A stretch of DNA of 64,000 bases, taken from assembly GCF_000685355.1 (NCBI RefSeq), contig NZ_JHET01000010.1, positions 248,001 to 312,000 of the forward strand. The letters run 5' to 3'. The position numbers and the translations under genes are program-made. Below are positions 1 through 9,537 of the stretch, piece by piece (the first letter of the stretch is position 1; each line of letters opens with the position of its first letter). The notes beneath the pieces were generated by a model, which made no database searches, was not told the origin of the DNA, and saw nothing but the letters and a program-made list of their open reading frames with translations. The DNA comes from Microbacterium sp. CH12i. GTDB lineage: Bacteria; Actinomycetota; Actinomycetes; Actinomycetales; Microbacteriaceae.

Positions 1-3000
1 CGCCCACTTCGCCGCCGTGGTCACCAGCGCCGCTACAGCACCCGCGAGCATGACGACAACTCCCGAGAGCACGACAGCGCCGATCACACCGGTCACATCG
101 ATCAGCCACGCGAGAGTGAACAGCACTCCGACCCCGATCGCACAGCTCACGATGACGGGAAACAGGCGGCACAGCTCCCAGAGAGTACGCGCGATGCGTA
201 GTCGCACCGGGGGGTTGTAGGTGCGCTCCTGATCGGCGTCGTTCACGATTCGACGCAGCCGCACAGCGGGCGAACCCAACCACGACGACCCGCGCTTGGA
301 CTTCTCCGGAGCAACCGAGAGCACGGCGACAAGCCCATCCCTTGGCACGCGGTGCCCTGGACCGGCCATGCCGGAGTTTCCGATGAACGCACGCTTGCCG
401 ATGCGCGCATGCGCGATGCGCATCCACCCGGATCGCAGTTCATATGTGGCGACGAGCGTGTCATCGGCGAGGAACGCGCCGTCGTCGATCGTCGTCATCG
501 ACGGCAACAGCAGGACGGTGGATGCTTCTACACTGCGCCCGACCTCGGCACCCAGCATCCGCAACCATACGGGGGTGAACAGACTCGAGTAGATCGGGAA
601 CAGGAAGGTACGCGCAGAGTCGAGCAGTCGCTCGATCGTCCACGCCTGCCACGCGACACGCCCGCGCACCGGATGCACGCCCTCGCTCAGCCCGATCGAG
701 AGCAGCTTCACGATGAGAACGACCGCGCCGGCGAATGTGATTCCGACGGACAGCGTCGCGGGCACCAGCCAGGCGGTAACTCCAGGGATCGCATCCGCGA
801 TCGCATCGGCGCCGCGGATGCCCTGCGCAAGAAGCGCCCCGCCTACCGCAAAAGAGACGAAGGGTAGAAGACCGAGGACGCCGAGGAGCCGGCATACGCC
901 CACATCCACCTGCGCTTGTTCGGTGGCGCTTCGGACGCGAGCGGAGCGGATGTCCCGCCGACGCGCACCGCGGGAGATCCTGCCCAACGCTGGTGCGCGC
1001 GCACACGGCCGAATACTGCTGAGCCTGGTGCGATTTCCGCACCTCGGCCGATCTTCGCTCCAGGAGCGAGGGTGCTGCGTGCGCCGATGACGGCGTCGGC
1101 TCCGATCCGGATGCCACCGATGCGAACAGTGTCGCCATCGATCCAGTAGCCGGTGAGATCAACCTCCGGCTCGATGGACGCGCCCTCGGCGATGTTGAGC
1201 ATTCCGGTGACCGGAGGCAGCGTGTGCAGGTCGACGTGCGGGCCGATCTTCGCGCCGAGCGCACGGGCGTAGTACGTCACCCATGGTGCTCCGGCCAACC
1301 CCACCGGGTCGACCTGGTGGGCGATCTGCTCGGCAAGCCAGAGCCTCAGATGCACGCCGCCGCCGCGCGGGTAGTCACCAGGCAAGACACCCGCGAGCAG
1401 TACACGTGCGGCAACAGCGGAGAACGCCATCCGTCCAAACGGGGTCACGAAGATCGCGAGACCGAAGACCAGCGCCCACCCGGGCACCTGCGGAAGTATC
1501 TCGAACCCAGGGAAGAGTCGCAGAATCCACGACGCCGTCAGCAGCCACAGCGTCCAGCGGATGCCGGTGAGAATGAACAGCGGCACACCGGCGATGCTCT
1601 GCACCCACTGCATCAGCCGCGGAGTCGGACGAGGGATGCTGAAGGTGGTCTGCTGATGGTCCTCATCCGCTTCGGCTTCCACTGCGTTCGCCATCGGCCG
1701 CAGGCGCGGCAGATCGTAGACGTCGGCCATGGTGAATTCGGGCGCTCGCGTGCGGATGCGCGAGACCAACTGCGCCGCGGCGAGCGAACCACCACCCAGC
1801 TCGAAAAATCGGCGGTCTCGTCGGCCGGACGGATGCCGAGTACCGACTGCCACTGTTCTGCGAGCCAGGTGCTGGTACCGGTGAGAGTCGAGTCTGACTC
1901 ATCGGTGTCGGTGAGTGGCCACGGCAGAGCAGCCTTGTCGACCTTGCCGGATGTGCGCACGGGCAGATCGTCGACGACGGCGAGCAGCGGGATGAGCGGC
2001 GCCGGAAGTTTCTCGGCAAGTTCCGCTCGCGCGGCCTGACGGTCAAAGCCTTCAGCGGGTACGACGTAGCCGACCAGCAGCGAGATGCCAGCGTCGGAGC
2101 GCTGCACGACGACGGCGGCTCCGTTCACGGCTGTCAGAGCTTGGAGCGCGGACTCGACCTCGCCAAGTTCGATACGGCGGCCGCCGACCTTCACCTGATC
2201 GTCAGCGCGACCCTGGAAGAGGAGCCCCTCAGTGTCATAGCGGACGAGGTCGCCAGAGCGGTAGGCGCGATCCCAGCCGAGCGTCGGCATTGGAGCGTAC
2301 TTTTCGGCATCCTTCGCGGGGTCAAGGTAGCGGGCAAGTCCCACGCCCCCGATGATCAGCTCACCGACTTCGCCCTCGGCAACGCGTTCACCCGATTCGT
2401 TCACGACCGCGAGAGACCAGCCCTCCAGCGGCAGGCCGATGCGCACAGGGCCCTCTCCGTCGAGGAGAGCCGCGCAGGCGACCACGGTGGCCTCGGTCGG
2501 ACCGTATGTGTTCCAGACCTCACGGCCTTCGCCCACCAGTCGTGCAACAAGTTCGGGCGGGCATGCTTCGCCGCCGAAAATCAGTAGGCGAACGTTCTCG
2601 ATCGCGTCCTGCGGCCAGAGCGCGGCGAGAGTCGGCACGGTCGAGACGACGGTGATGCTGTGGCCGACAAGCCAGGGTCCAAGGTCTTCGCCAGAGCGAA
2701 CCAGCGCGCGCGGCGCGGGCACGAGGCACGCACCGTACCGCCACGCGAGCCACATCTCTTCGCACGAGGCGTCAAAAGCTACCGAAAGGCCGGCGAGCAC
2801 GCGATCGCCAGGGCCAAGCGGTACGTCTTGCAGAAAGAGCCGCGCTTCGGCGTCGACGAACGCCGCGGCGGAGCGATGCGAGACAGCAACGCCCTTCGGC
2901 ACGCCGGTCGAGCCGGAGGTGAAGATAATCCATGCATCGTCGTCGACCGTCGGCGGCGGAACGATTGCGAGCGAGCTGGTGGCCGGATGCGGCGCCTCGC

Positions 3001-3412
3001 CGTCGAAGAGTTCGCTCGCAGACTCACCATCGTGAGGCGTGTACGTTCCATCACCGGTGATGACGCCCCGCACGTGCGCCTCGCCAAACACGAGGTCGGC
3101 GCGCTCCTGAGGATCGTCGGCGTCGACAGGAACATAGGCTGCGCCCGCGGCCATGATCCCGAGGATCGAGATGTACAGCTGCCGCCCACCGGACGGCATC
3201 CGCACCCCGATCCGGTCGCCGCGGCGCACGCCCTGCGCGCTCAGATGTGCGGCTGTGCGCCACACCTGGGCGAGAAGTTCGGCGTAACTCAGGGCCCCGT
3301 CAGCATCTTCAAGAGCCGATGCTTCGGGGTGACGCTTCGTTGCGTCGCGCAGAATATCAATAAGAGTCCGCGGCTCCGGAGCATCCGAGGCGCGGTCCAG
3401 GGTCTCCTGCAC
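1..3412 (-). CDS. Pls/PosA-type NRPS-like synthetase, 3' end cut by window, two frameshifts
   Basis: The N-terminal ~520 residues are an adenylation domain with its core motifs: FTSGSTG, NTYGPTEAT, YRSGDL, GRADDQVKVGGRRIE and a catalytic lysine in RTSGKVDK. A carrier domain follows (FELGGGSLAAA, Ser as phosphopantetheine site), then several membrane segments mixed with left-handed beta-helix hexapeptide repeats. This order is that of epsilon-polylysine synthetase relatives (Pls/PosA), single-module enzymes in the membrane that join amino-acid units without a thioesterase. Start is GTG at 3412. Two single-base losses break the frame: an A-run at 1804-1808 (five A where six are needed) and about 870-890; with both restored the frame runs open to the window edge. 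The amino acid used cannot be read from sequence alone. Confidence 0.85.
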
Positions 3413-3423
3413 GGCGGCGCGCG

Positions 3424-3933
3424 TCAGGCAGTCAGCAGCGCGATGAGCTGCGCCTTAGAGAAGCGCGAGTAGCCCGTCTTACCTCCGGCACGCGCCCGCT
3501 CTCGCAGCTGCACGACCGTGAGCGAGTCCAGACCGCCGGCCGGATCGGCAGGCTTGGTAACAGCGGGCTTGCGGACTGCGGGCTTGGCCGGATCGGGCTT
3601 TTCGGCCTTCACTTTGGCAGCAGCGTTCTTCGACTTGGCAGCAACATCCTTTGCGGCAGCCTTCTTCACGGCAATCCGCGCCTCAGCCTTGTCGGATGCT
3701 TTTGCCACGGCCTCGATCGCCGCAACGGCCTTCTTCTCGACCTTGCGCGGCTTGTTCTTGATCTTCTTCTTCGAGACTTTCGCGGCGTCCTTCGCCTCGT
3801 CGGCCACGGCCCGGAGCTTCTTTGCGTCCTTCTTCGGGAGAGTTCTGCTCAGCTTCTTCGCGTCCTTCGCGGCGGCAGCGGCCGCCTCGAGCGCTGATTC
3901 CGCCGACTTCTCCGCCTTCGTGGATTTCGCCAT
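3424..3933 (-). CDS. Lys/Ala-rich histone-like protein with C-terminal Rho_N/SAP-like motif
   Basis: 169 residues; the first ~125 are almost only Lys, Ala, Val, Asp and Glu in KKxxK and AAKD repeats, like the H1/HupB-tail class of bacterial nucleoid proteins. The last ~33 residues (SLTVVQLRERAR, GYSRFSKAQLIALL) match the Rho N-terminal/SAP-like helix pair used for nucleic-acid binding. ATG at 3933 is preferred over the in-frame start at 3954 because GAAGGTG lies 6 bases before it. It ends 11 bases before the GTG of the Pls-like gene, so the two are probably cotranscribed. Function in DNA compaction is inferred; a link to the synthetase is not shown. Confidence 0.75.
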   Translation of the reverse strand: MAKSTKAEKSAESALEAAAAAAKDAKKLSRTLPKKDAKKLRAVADEAKDAAKVSKKKIKNKPRKVEKKAVAAIEAVAKASDKAEARIAVKKAAAKDVAAKSKNAAAKVKAEKPDPAKPAVRKPAVTKPADPAGGLDSLTVVQLRERARAGGKTGYSRFSKAQLIALLTA

Positions 3934-4046
3934 CGGTACACCTTCTTCAGTCACGAGCCCCGCGGTAGTGCGGCTGGCTGAGGACGTAAAGGTTACAGGG
4001 TCAAGCGAACGGCTGGATAACCAGATCTAAGGCGGTGAAGCACCGA

Positions 4047-4609
4047 CTAGGACGCAGCCTCGCGCTTTCGCTTGGCGCGCTGAGCGGATGAGAGCGCTTG
4101 CAAATCGACGAGCCGGAGCGCCTGCATGCGTGCCTCTCGCATCGTGTCGTACTCGGGGTCTTGATCGGGGCGCATACCTTCAACGCGGAGTCGACGATCG
4201 AGGTTGCCGCGCACGTCTGCCCATGCGGCTTCGCGGGCACCTTCAACAAGTGCACCGAGCTTCTCGGGATCTTCAGCGATCGCCTTCAGCTTCTCTGCAA
4301 CTCCGGTGGATTGCCGGGCCCGGCGCGAAGGTTGCGCACATCGCGGTCGCGATAGTCATGCGTACCCGAAGGATCGGAGTGCCGGCCGCGCGCGCGTCGG
4401 CGGAGCCCAGTAACCATCTCAGCCGCCTGATCCGACTCGGCAGCCATCGCGAGCAGCGCGTCACGCGCGTCATCGAGGTATCGGGAAGAGTCAAAAACGC
4501 CGCCCTGAGCGATCGTGCCGACGAGGATCTGATTCTTCACCGTCAAGCGTGCCGCGGCCGTGGCGATGGCAACGCCCTCGGCGATGGCATCCGCATTTCG
4601 TCCCACCAC
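4047..4609 (-). CDS. Hypothetical protein, one frameshift
   Basis: Reading starts at GTG 4609 (or GTG 4606) behind a strong GGGAGGAGG. The first ~95 codons run in one frame; near 4310-4325, in a GC-rich stretch, the frame must shift by one missing base, after which a coding-like frame continues to TAG at 4047 (ends in RKREAAS). The repaired protein is about 187 residues, soluble, rich in Ala, Arg and Glu, with long predicted helices in both halves. I recognise no family. It is transcribed away from the SDR gene to its right. Confidence 0.6.
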
Positions 4610-4685
4610 AACCTCCTCCCAAAAGAATACCGTTACCGTCTGACGCCAGTCTCAGTCAGAATAGGGCGAGACATCAGGAGGATGT

Positions 4686-5522
4686 ATGCGACAGATCACC
4701 CTTGCAGGAAACACCACGGTGATCACCGGTGCCGCCAGCGGTATGGGTGCTGAACTCGCGCGCCAACTCGCCTCAGCGGGAGTGCACCTCGCCCTGCTTG
4801 ACTACAACGCCGAGGCACTGGCATCCGTCGCCGAAGATCTCCCCGGAACCGTCACCACTCACATCGTCGATCTGCGCGATGACGATGCGGTCACTGCCGC
4901 CGCGGCGGAAGTGATCGCAGCCCATCCACGAATCAATGCACTCATCACCTGTGCCGGCTCGTCTATGCTCGGCAGCCTCGAACAGCTCACGATGGAAGAG
5001 ATGCGCTGGCTCATGGACGTCAACCTCTGGGGCACGGTGTCAATCACGAAGGCGCTCCTGCCTGCTCTGGGCGCGCGACCCGCCGCCCATATCACCCACC
5101 TCGCCAGCGTCTACGCCCTCGCAGCGCCCGCCGGACGCGTCCCCTACTCGATGAGCAAGTTCGCTGTTCGCGGCTTTTCTGAGGCGCTGCGTCACGAATT
5201 GGAAGGCAGCACAATCTCGGTCGGTGCGGTCTACCCCGCCGGGGTGCGCACCGGAATCATCCTGCACGGACGCTACGCCGCCACCATCGACCCTGCTGTC
5301 GCTGCGCGGGCGGCATCAGCGCAGGCCGCGATGTATCACACCGAACCCAGGGATGCCGCGGCGCGCATCATCCGTGCGACTCAGCGCCGAAAAGCCAGGG
5401 CGATGGTCGGTCGTGAGGCCGGACTCATCGACGCGCTCGTGCGGCTTGCTCCGGTCAGCTACTGGCGCGCGATGCGCGGACCACTCCGCCAGGCGACCGA
5501 TACGACGACTCCGGTTACCTGA
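4686..5522 (+). CDS. Short-chain dehydrogenase/reductase (SDR)
   Basis: 278 residues. Classical SDR signature: cofactor motif TGAASGMG at residues ~15-22, Asp after the second strand (LLDYN), catalytic Ser in HLASVY and YSMSK catalytic pair near residue 155. Asp at the end of strand 2 suggests NAD(H) preference. A GGAGG lies 5 bases before ATG 4686. The substrate cannot be told from the sequence. It is a single gene, divergent from the hypothetical gene on the left and convergent with the HELGH gene on the right. Confidence 0.88.
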   Translation: MRQITLAGNTTVITGAASGMGAELARQLASAGVHLALLDYNAEALASVAEDLPGTVTTHIVDLRDDDAVTAAAAEVIAAHPRINALITCAGSSMLGSLEQLTMEEMRWLMDVNLWGTVSITKALLPALGARPAAHITHLASVYALAAPAGRVPYSMSKFAVRGFSEALRHELEGSTISVGAVYPAGVRTGIILHGRYAATIDPAVAARAASAQAAMYHTEPRDAAARIIRATQRRKARAMVGREAGLIDALVRLAPVSYWRAMRGPLRQATDTTTPVT

Positions 5523-5539
5523 CGGGCGACCGCAGGCGC

Positions 5540-6406
5540 TCAGCGCACGGAGCCGACCCAGATGGCGGATGCCCAAATCTGCTGATCGCCGTCGCAGCCG
5601 ACGGAGCCCGGGTATCCGCGCACCAGCGCCATGCAGTTCGCCAGAAACTCGGGGTCGCCATCGAAGAGTGAGTAATAGGCCGACGAGTCGTTCAGCGCGC
5701 CCCACACTTGAAACTGGTAGATGTGGCCGAGCTCATGCGCCATGGCCCAGTTGATCCGCGACTCGCTCCAGTCACCGACGTCAGCACGGTACTTGATGTA
5801 ACCATTGCTGTTCGCGCACGCCGGTGCAGAGCCTCCAGCGCAGGATGACGACTCGTACAGCCCCACGCCACCGCCTCCGACGCGATCGAGTGCCGCCCGC
5901 ACTCTGGCGTAGCCATCCGAACTGCTGCTCGTGGAGAGCCGGCCATCACCGGCGCTCTGCTGCGCAACTTGCCAGGCTTTGACCTCGGCGTCGATCTTCG
6001 TAGCGAGCGCTGTGATCGTCGCTGTGGCGTTGGTGATCGTCGTCGCGTCACGCGTCTCGGCCCGCACGGTCTCCTGAGTCGCAAGCGCTGCAGCGCGGTG
6101 CACTGCCGTGTCGATCTTGCCGTCGGCGTTGACGAGCGCAGTGCGAAGGGTGGCGAGTGCGGAGATGAATTCCGGTCGCGCTGCGAGCACAGCATCCAGT
6201 CCATCCTGCGCTGGCTGGTCGTGCGCGATGAGAGCGCGGATGTATTCACCGCGAGCCGTCGTGGTCCTGATCTGCGATGCCAACTGCTCGCCCTGATCGA
6301 CCAGGGCTGCACGTTCGACTGCCACTGCCTCGGTTTTCGCCGTGATCGCGCCTCCACTGATCACCATGACGCTCATGGCGATCGCGATCGCACGTCGAAA
6401 CCTCAC
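5540..6406 (-). CDS. Secreted protein with HELGH zinc-protease motif
   Basis: 288 residues with an N-terminal signal sequence (Arg-rich start, hydrophobic AIAMSVMVISGGAI). Residues ~30-150 form an Ala/Thr/Glu-rich helical stalk; the C-terminal ~110 residues hold MAHELGHIYQFQV, a HExxH plus Gly-His zinc-metalloprotease motif, followed by DGDPEFLANC, where Glu or Asp could be the third ligand. Two or more Cys in the C-terminal domain may form disulfides outside the cell. ATG 6406 overlaps the stop of the 81-residue membrane gene upstream (ATGA), so the two form one unit. The peptidase family is not recognised and activity is inferred only from the motif. Confidence 0.7.
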   Translation of the reverse strand: MRFRRAIAIAMSVMVISGGAITAKTEAVAVERAALVDQGEQLASQIRTTTARGEYIRALIAHDQPAQDGLDAVLAARPEFISALATLRTALVNADGKIDTAVHRAAALATQETVRAETRDATTITNATATITALATKIDAEVKAWQVAQQSAGDGRLSTSSSSDGYARVRAALDRVGGGGVGLYESSSCAGGSAPACANSNGYIKYRADVGDWSESRINWAMAHELGHIYQFQVWGALNDSSAYYSLFDGDPEFLANCMALVRGYPGSVGCDGDQQIWASAIWVGSVR

Positions 6407-6648
6407 TCGAGAAAACCTTCGGTGTCGGCGACCTGGTTCTCTTGCGCCGCGATTGCCGCGCGCAACGACGTCAAGGTCTCGGCAAGCGCCAGATTGTCTG
6501 CCCTGGCATCTTCGAGGTCCTGTTCGAGTTCAGCGACATTCTGGCGCGCACGCTCGACCCCTGCTTCCTGCTCCTGATCGGCGAGCACAACGAGCGCGCC
6601 TCCGCCTAGAAGCAGAAGGCCGCCTACGCCAAATGCAAGAATTCGCAT
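6403..6648 (-). CDS. Small single-pass membrane protein with coiled coil
   Basis: 81 residues from ATG 6648 (GGGAAG 4-5 bases upstream; an upstream start at 6681 is less likely). One transmembrane helix at residues ~3-24 (ILAFGVGGLLLLGGGALVVL) is followed by an extracytoplasmic heptad-rich segment (VERARQNVAELEQDLEDAR) up to the end. Its stop overlaps the start of the HELGH gene by four bases, so translation is coupled. It could be a membrane anchor for that protein, since both carry a long helical stalk; this is inference. Confidence 0.65.
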   Translation of the reverse strand: MRILAFGVGGLLLLGGGALVVLADQEQEAGVERARQNVAELEQDLEDARADNLALAETLTSLRAAIAAQENQVADTEGFLE

Positions 6649-6689
6649 ACGTCTTCCCGGTGCGAGGAGTCTGCTTCGCACGGTTCAAT

Positions 6690-7361
6690 CTAGTCTTGCG
6701 AGGCTCCCGGCCGCGACGTCATACTGCGGAAATGTTCCTCTGCGATCTCGCTGCCAGAGGCAAGATGAACCGTCGCCATCGTCCGCACCAAACCCGTGTC
6801 ACGCATCGCGATCGCCTCATACAGTTCGCGGTGCTCCGCCGCCATCAAGATCAGATCGCTGTGCATGCCGAACAGCCACTTCATCCGGGTAGCGAAGACA
6901 CTCACCAGTTCTATGAGCATCTCGTTGTCAGCGAGCACGGCCATATGCTCGTGAAACATCCCCGAAGCCACGCGGGCTTCACGCGTGTCGCCCGCAATAG
7001 CCGCGAGTTCCTCGCGCTCTACGATCTGGTTCAACTCAGCAAGCCCTGCCTCGTCATGACGCTGAGCTGCCAACACGAACAGTTGCGTCTCGACTGACGC
7101 CCGCACTTCCGCGAAGTCCTGAATGTCGCGGAGTGTGAACTCCCGCACGACTGCCCAGCTCCTCGGTCGGGCGACGACAATGCCGTCGGCGACGAGTGCG
7201 CGGATCGCCTCGCGTACGGGGAGTCGAGAGACCTCCAACTCCGCCGCGATGTCGCGTTCTACCAGGCGCGCCCCCGGCAATCTCCTGCCCGCCACAATGT
7301 CATCACGCAACAACCTCGTCACGCGAACCGACTCAAGCTCACTGCCTCCGACCCCCGCCAT
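6690..7361 (-). CDS. GntR-family regulator, FadR/FCD type
   Basis: 223 residues. Winged-helix DNA-binding domain at residues ~10-75 (RLVERDIAAELEVSRLPVREAIRAL), then an all-helical FCD effector domain with the expected His/Asp metal-site residues (FHEHMAVL, HSDLILMAAEHRELYEAI). Such proteins sense small organic acids and usually repress neighbouring catabolic genes. It lies on the same strand as the NADP-binding oxidoreductase upstream, about 65 bases away. The effector is unknown. Confidence 0.85.
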   Translation of the reverse strand: MAGVGGSELESVRVTRLLRDDIVAGRRLPGARLVERDIAAELEVSRLPVREAIRALVADGIVVARPRSWAVVREFTLRDIQDFAEVRASVETQLFVLAAQRHDEAGLAELNQIVEREELAAIAGDTREARVASGMFHEHMAVLADNEMLIELVSVFATRMKWLFGMHSDLILMAAEHRELYEAIAMRDTGLVRTMATVHLASGSEIAEEHFRSMTSRPGASQD

Positions 7362-7426
7362 ATCCGCATTCTCGCACTCATCTGTTTTCTGCGCCAGATT
7401 GGTATCCCATATGACGGGGTTATCAG

Positions 7427-8068
7427 TCAGGGGAGGCGGTTGGCCTTCGCGAGGTTCGCCTTCAGCTCGTCGGCATTCTGTCGCACCACGTAGGCAGGGC
7501 GATCCCGTTCAACGCGCCACGACTCACTGAGCGGACCCACGTTGACCGTGTCGAAACCGAACTCGTCATACAGCTTGGTCGCGAATTCAACTGCCTCGGG
7601 GAAATCACTCGACGTCGCCAGAGCGCGCCGGTTCGGCGTTCCGGCCGGCGCCACATCGGTAGTGATGTCTTCGGAGCGGATGTGGTTAAAGGCCTTCGCC
7701 ACCTTCGAGGTGGGCAGGTGTTCTTGCAGCATCTGCGAGCTGGTCGTCTCGCCCTTGTCCAAGGCGTCGATGTGACCGTCCCGCTCGAAGTAGTAGTTGT
7801 TGGTGTCGAGCACGATCTTGCCGGACAACGGCTCGACAGGTACGTCGGCGAGCGCATGCAGGGGCACGGTTACCACGACCACATCGCCAGCGGCACCAGC
7901 CTCGGCGGGGATGGCCGCCTGAGCCTTCGGTCCGAGTTCGGCGACCAGGTCCGAGAGCGTCTCCGGTCCGCGTGAGTTCGAGATCACGACGTCGTAGCCT
8001 GCAGTGACGGCCGCGCGTGCGACCTGGCTGCCGATGTGTCCTGCACCGATAATTCCTAGAGTTGTCAT
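7427..8068 (-). CDS. NADPH-dependent F420-reductase-like oxidoreductase
   Basis: 213 residues from ATG 8068. Rossmann motif GIIGAGHIGSQVAR at the N-terminus, then ISNSRGPE, whose Ser/Arg after strand 2 fits NADP binding. The fold and the motif KAFNHI belong to the F420:NADP oxidoreductase/ProC-like family. Members of this group in actinobacteria often do not use F420, so the true partner is open. It precedes the GntR gene on the same strand. Confidence 0.75.
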   Translation of the reverse strand: MTTLGIIGAGHIGSQVARAAVTAGYDVVISNSRGPETLSDLVAELGPKAQAAIPAEAGAAGDVVVVTVPLHALADVPVEPLSGKIVLDTNNYYFERDGHIDALDKGETTSSQMLQEHLPTSKVAKAFNHIRSEDITTDVAPAGTPNRRALATSSDFPEAVEFATKLYDEFGFDTVNVGPLSESWRVERDRPAYVVRQNADELKANLAKANRLP

Positions 8069-8116
8069 GTCTAGGGCAACGTGCGCACGCGCACTATATT
8101 CCCTCACCGCTGACGG

Positions 8117-8989
8117 CTATACCGTGGTCAGCCGCCCCGACGGCAGGATGCCGACCGCAACGCGCCGACCTCGCGTATTGGCCCATTGACTCCACGACCC
8201 TGGATAAACGCGCGCACGGATGCCGGTGTGCGCGAGCGCCAGCGCCGAGTGCATGGCCGCCACCCCGGAGCTGCAGTAGACGGCAACCTCGGTGTCAGCG
8301 CTTACGCCCGCGCTGGCGAAAATGCGGCGCAGAACTTCGGGCCGTTGCAGCCGTCCGTCGCCTCCCACCGTCGCCATCGCGGGAAGATTCACCGCCCCTG
8401 GAATGTGCCCGCCGACCGGATCGCTGCCCGAGTGCACACCGCTGTACTGCTCTGGCGTGCGCACGTCGAGCAGCACTCCGCGTTCGGAGAATTTATCGAC
8501 CTGCTCGATCGTGAGCACCTCGGAGGTCTCGTCCGCGCCGAGGAGGACCCCACCCGGCGCCGGAAGCACGTCACCGTTGGCGAGTGGAAGGCCTTCGGAT
8601 GCCCAGGCGCGGATCCCACCATCCAGAACTCTGGCGTCGACCCCGACGCGTCTCAGCATCCACCAGAGCCGCGCTGCCGGAACACTGCGATTGTCGTCGT
8701 AAGCGACGACAATGTCGCCGTCATCGACGCCCCAGCTGCGCGCAGCGCGCTGCAGATCGTCATAGGCGGGCAGCGGATGCCTGCCGTCCTGCGGGTCGCC
8801 GCGTCGGGTGAGCTCACGCTCGAGGTCAACGTAGACAGCGCCGGGCAGATGCGCACGAACGTACTCCGGCCGCCCCTCAGGACGATCGAGCCGCCAGCGC
8901 ACGTCGAGCAACCGGACGGCGGGACCGGTGCCGTGCTCTGCGGCGCGCTGCAGATGGATCAGCTGCGCCACACTGACCAGGTGGCTCAT
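8117..8989 (-). CDS. sseA: Sulfurtransferase, two rhodanese domains
   Basis: 290 residues made of two rhodanese modules. The N-terminal one is inactive; the C-terminal one has active-site loop CSSGVAA (residues ~240), in which the Cys takes up sulfane sulfur from thiosulfate or 3-mercaptopyruvate. Length and layout match SseA/CysA-type enzymes. It lies close to the Suf genes on the same strand, which fits a role in sulfur supply, although the 100-base gap means it may have its own promoter. Confidence 0.85.
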   Translation of the reverse strand: MSHLVSVAQLIHLQRAAEHGTGPAVRLLDVRWRLDRPEGRPEYVRAHLPGAVYVDLERELTRRGDPQDGRHPLPAYDDLQRAARSWGVDDGDIVVAYDDNRSVPAARLWWMLRRVGVDARVLDGGIRAWASEGLPLANGDVLPAPGGVLLGADETSEVLTIEQVDKFSERGVLLDVRTPEQYSGVHSGSDPVGGHIPGAVNLPAMATVGGDGRLQRPEVLRRIFASAGVSADTEVAVYCSSGVAAMHSALALAHTGIRARVYPGSWSQWANTRGRRVAVGILPSGRLTTV

Positions 8990-9093
8990 CTGCCCAGCAT
9001 CCGCGCCCGGTGATCAGTCGTCACCCTCTTGCGACACGACGGTTCACGTAACGACACACGACGTCACATACGAAGTGCCTCGGGCGGCGTCGC

Positions 9094-9537
9094 TCAGCCG
9101 AGCTTGTGCAGGGCGTCTTCGGCGGCGACCCAGCCGAGCATTGCGCACTTCACGCGCGCGACGTAGCGGGAGACTCCGCCGAGGGCGGCGGCGTCTCCGA
9201 GCAGCTCTTCATCCGGCTCGATCTTGCCGCGCGAGCGCATTGCCTCGCGGAACACATCGATGCGATGCTCGAGCTCTGGGACGGTGAGTCCTTCGGCGAG
9301 CACCGCCAGCATCGATGCGGATGCCTGCGAGATGGCGCATCCGTGGCCCTCCCACGCGATGGCCTCGATTGTGCCGTCGGGAGCGCGATGCACCTGCAAC
9401 GTCACCTCGTCACCGCAGGTGGGGTTCAGCTGATGCGACTGCGCTGCAATCTCGTCGCGCAGTCCGAACCCGTGCGGGGTACGCGAGTGGTCGAGCACTA
9501 CTTCCTGGTACAGATTCTGCAGGTCACCGGATGTCAT
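9094..9537 (-). CDS. sufU: SufU, zinc-dependent sulfur relay for Fe-S assembly
   Basis: 147 residues with the three conserved Cys of the SufU/IscU fold: NPTCGD, GHGCAIS and VKCAML, plus the conserved Asp in the first motif. In Gram-positive bacteria SufU binds zinc and receives persulfide from SufS. ATG 9537 overlaps the stop of sufS by four bases, so translation is coupled. The remaining suf genes (BCD) are not in the window. Confidence 0.93.
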   Translation of the reverse strand: MTSGDLQNLYQEVVLDHSRTPHGFGLRDEIAAQSHQLNPTCGDEVTLQVHRAPDGTIEAIAWEGHGCAISQASASMLAVLAEGLTVPELEHRIDVFREAMRSRGKIEPDEELLGDAAALGGVSRYVARVKCAMLGWVAAEDALHKLG

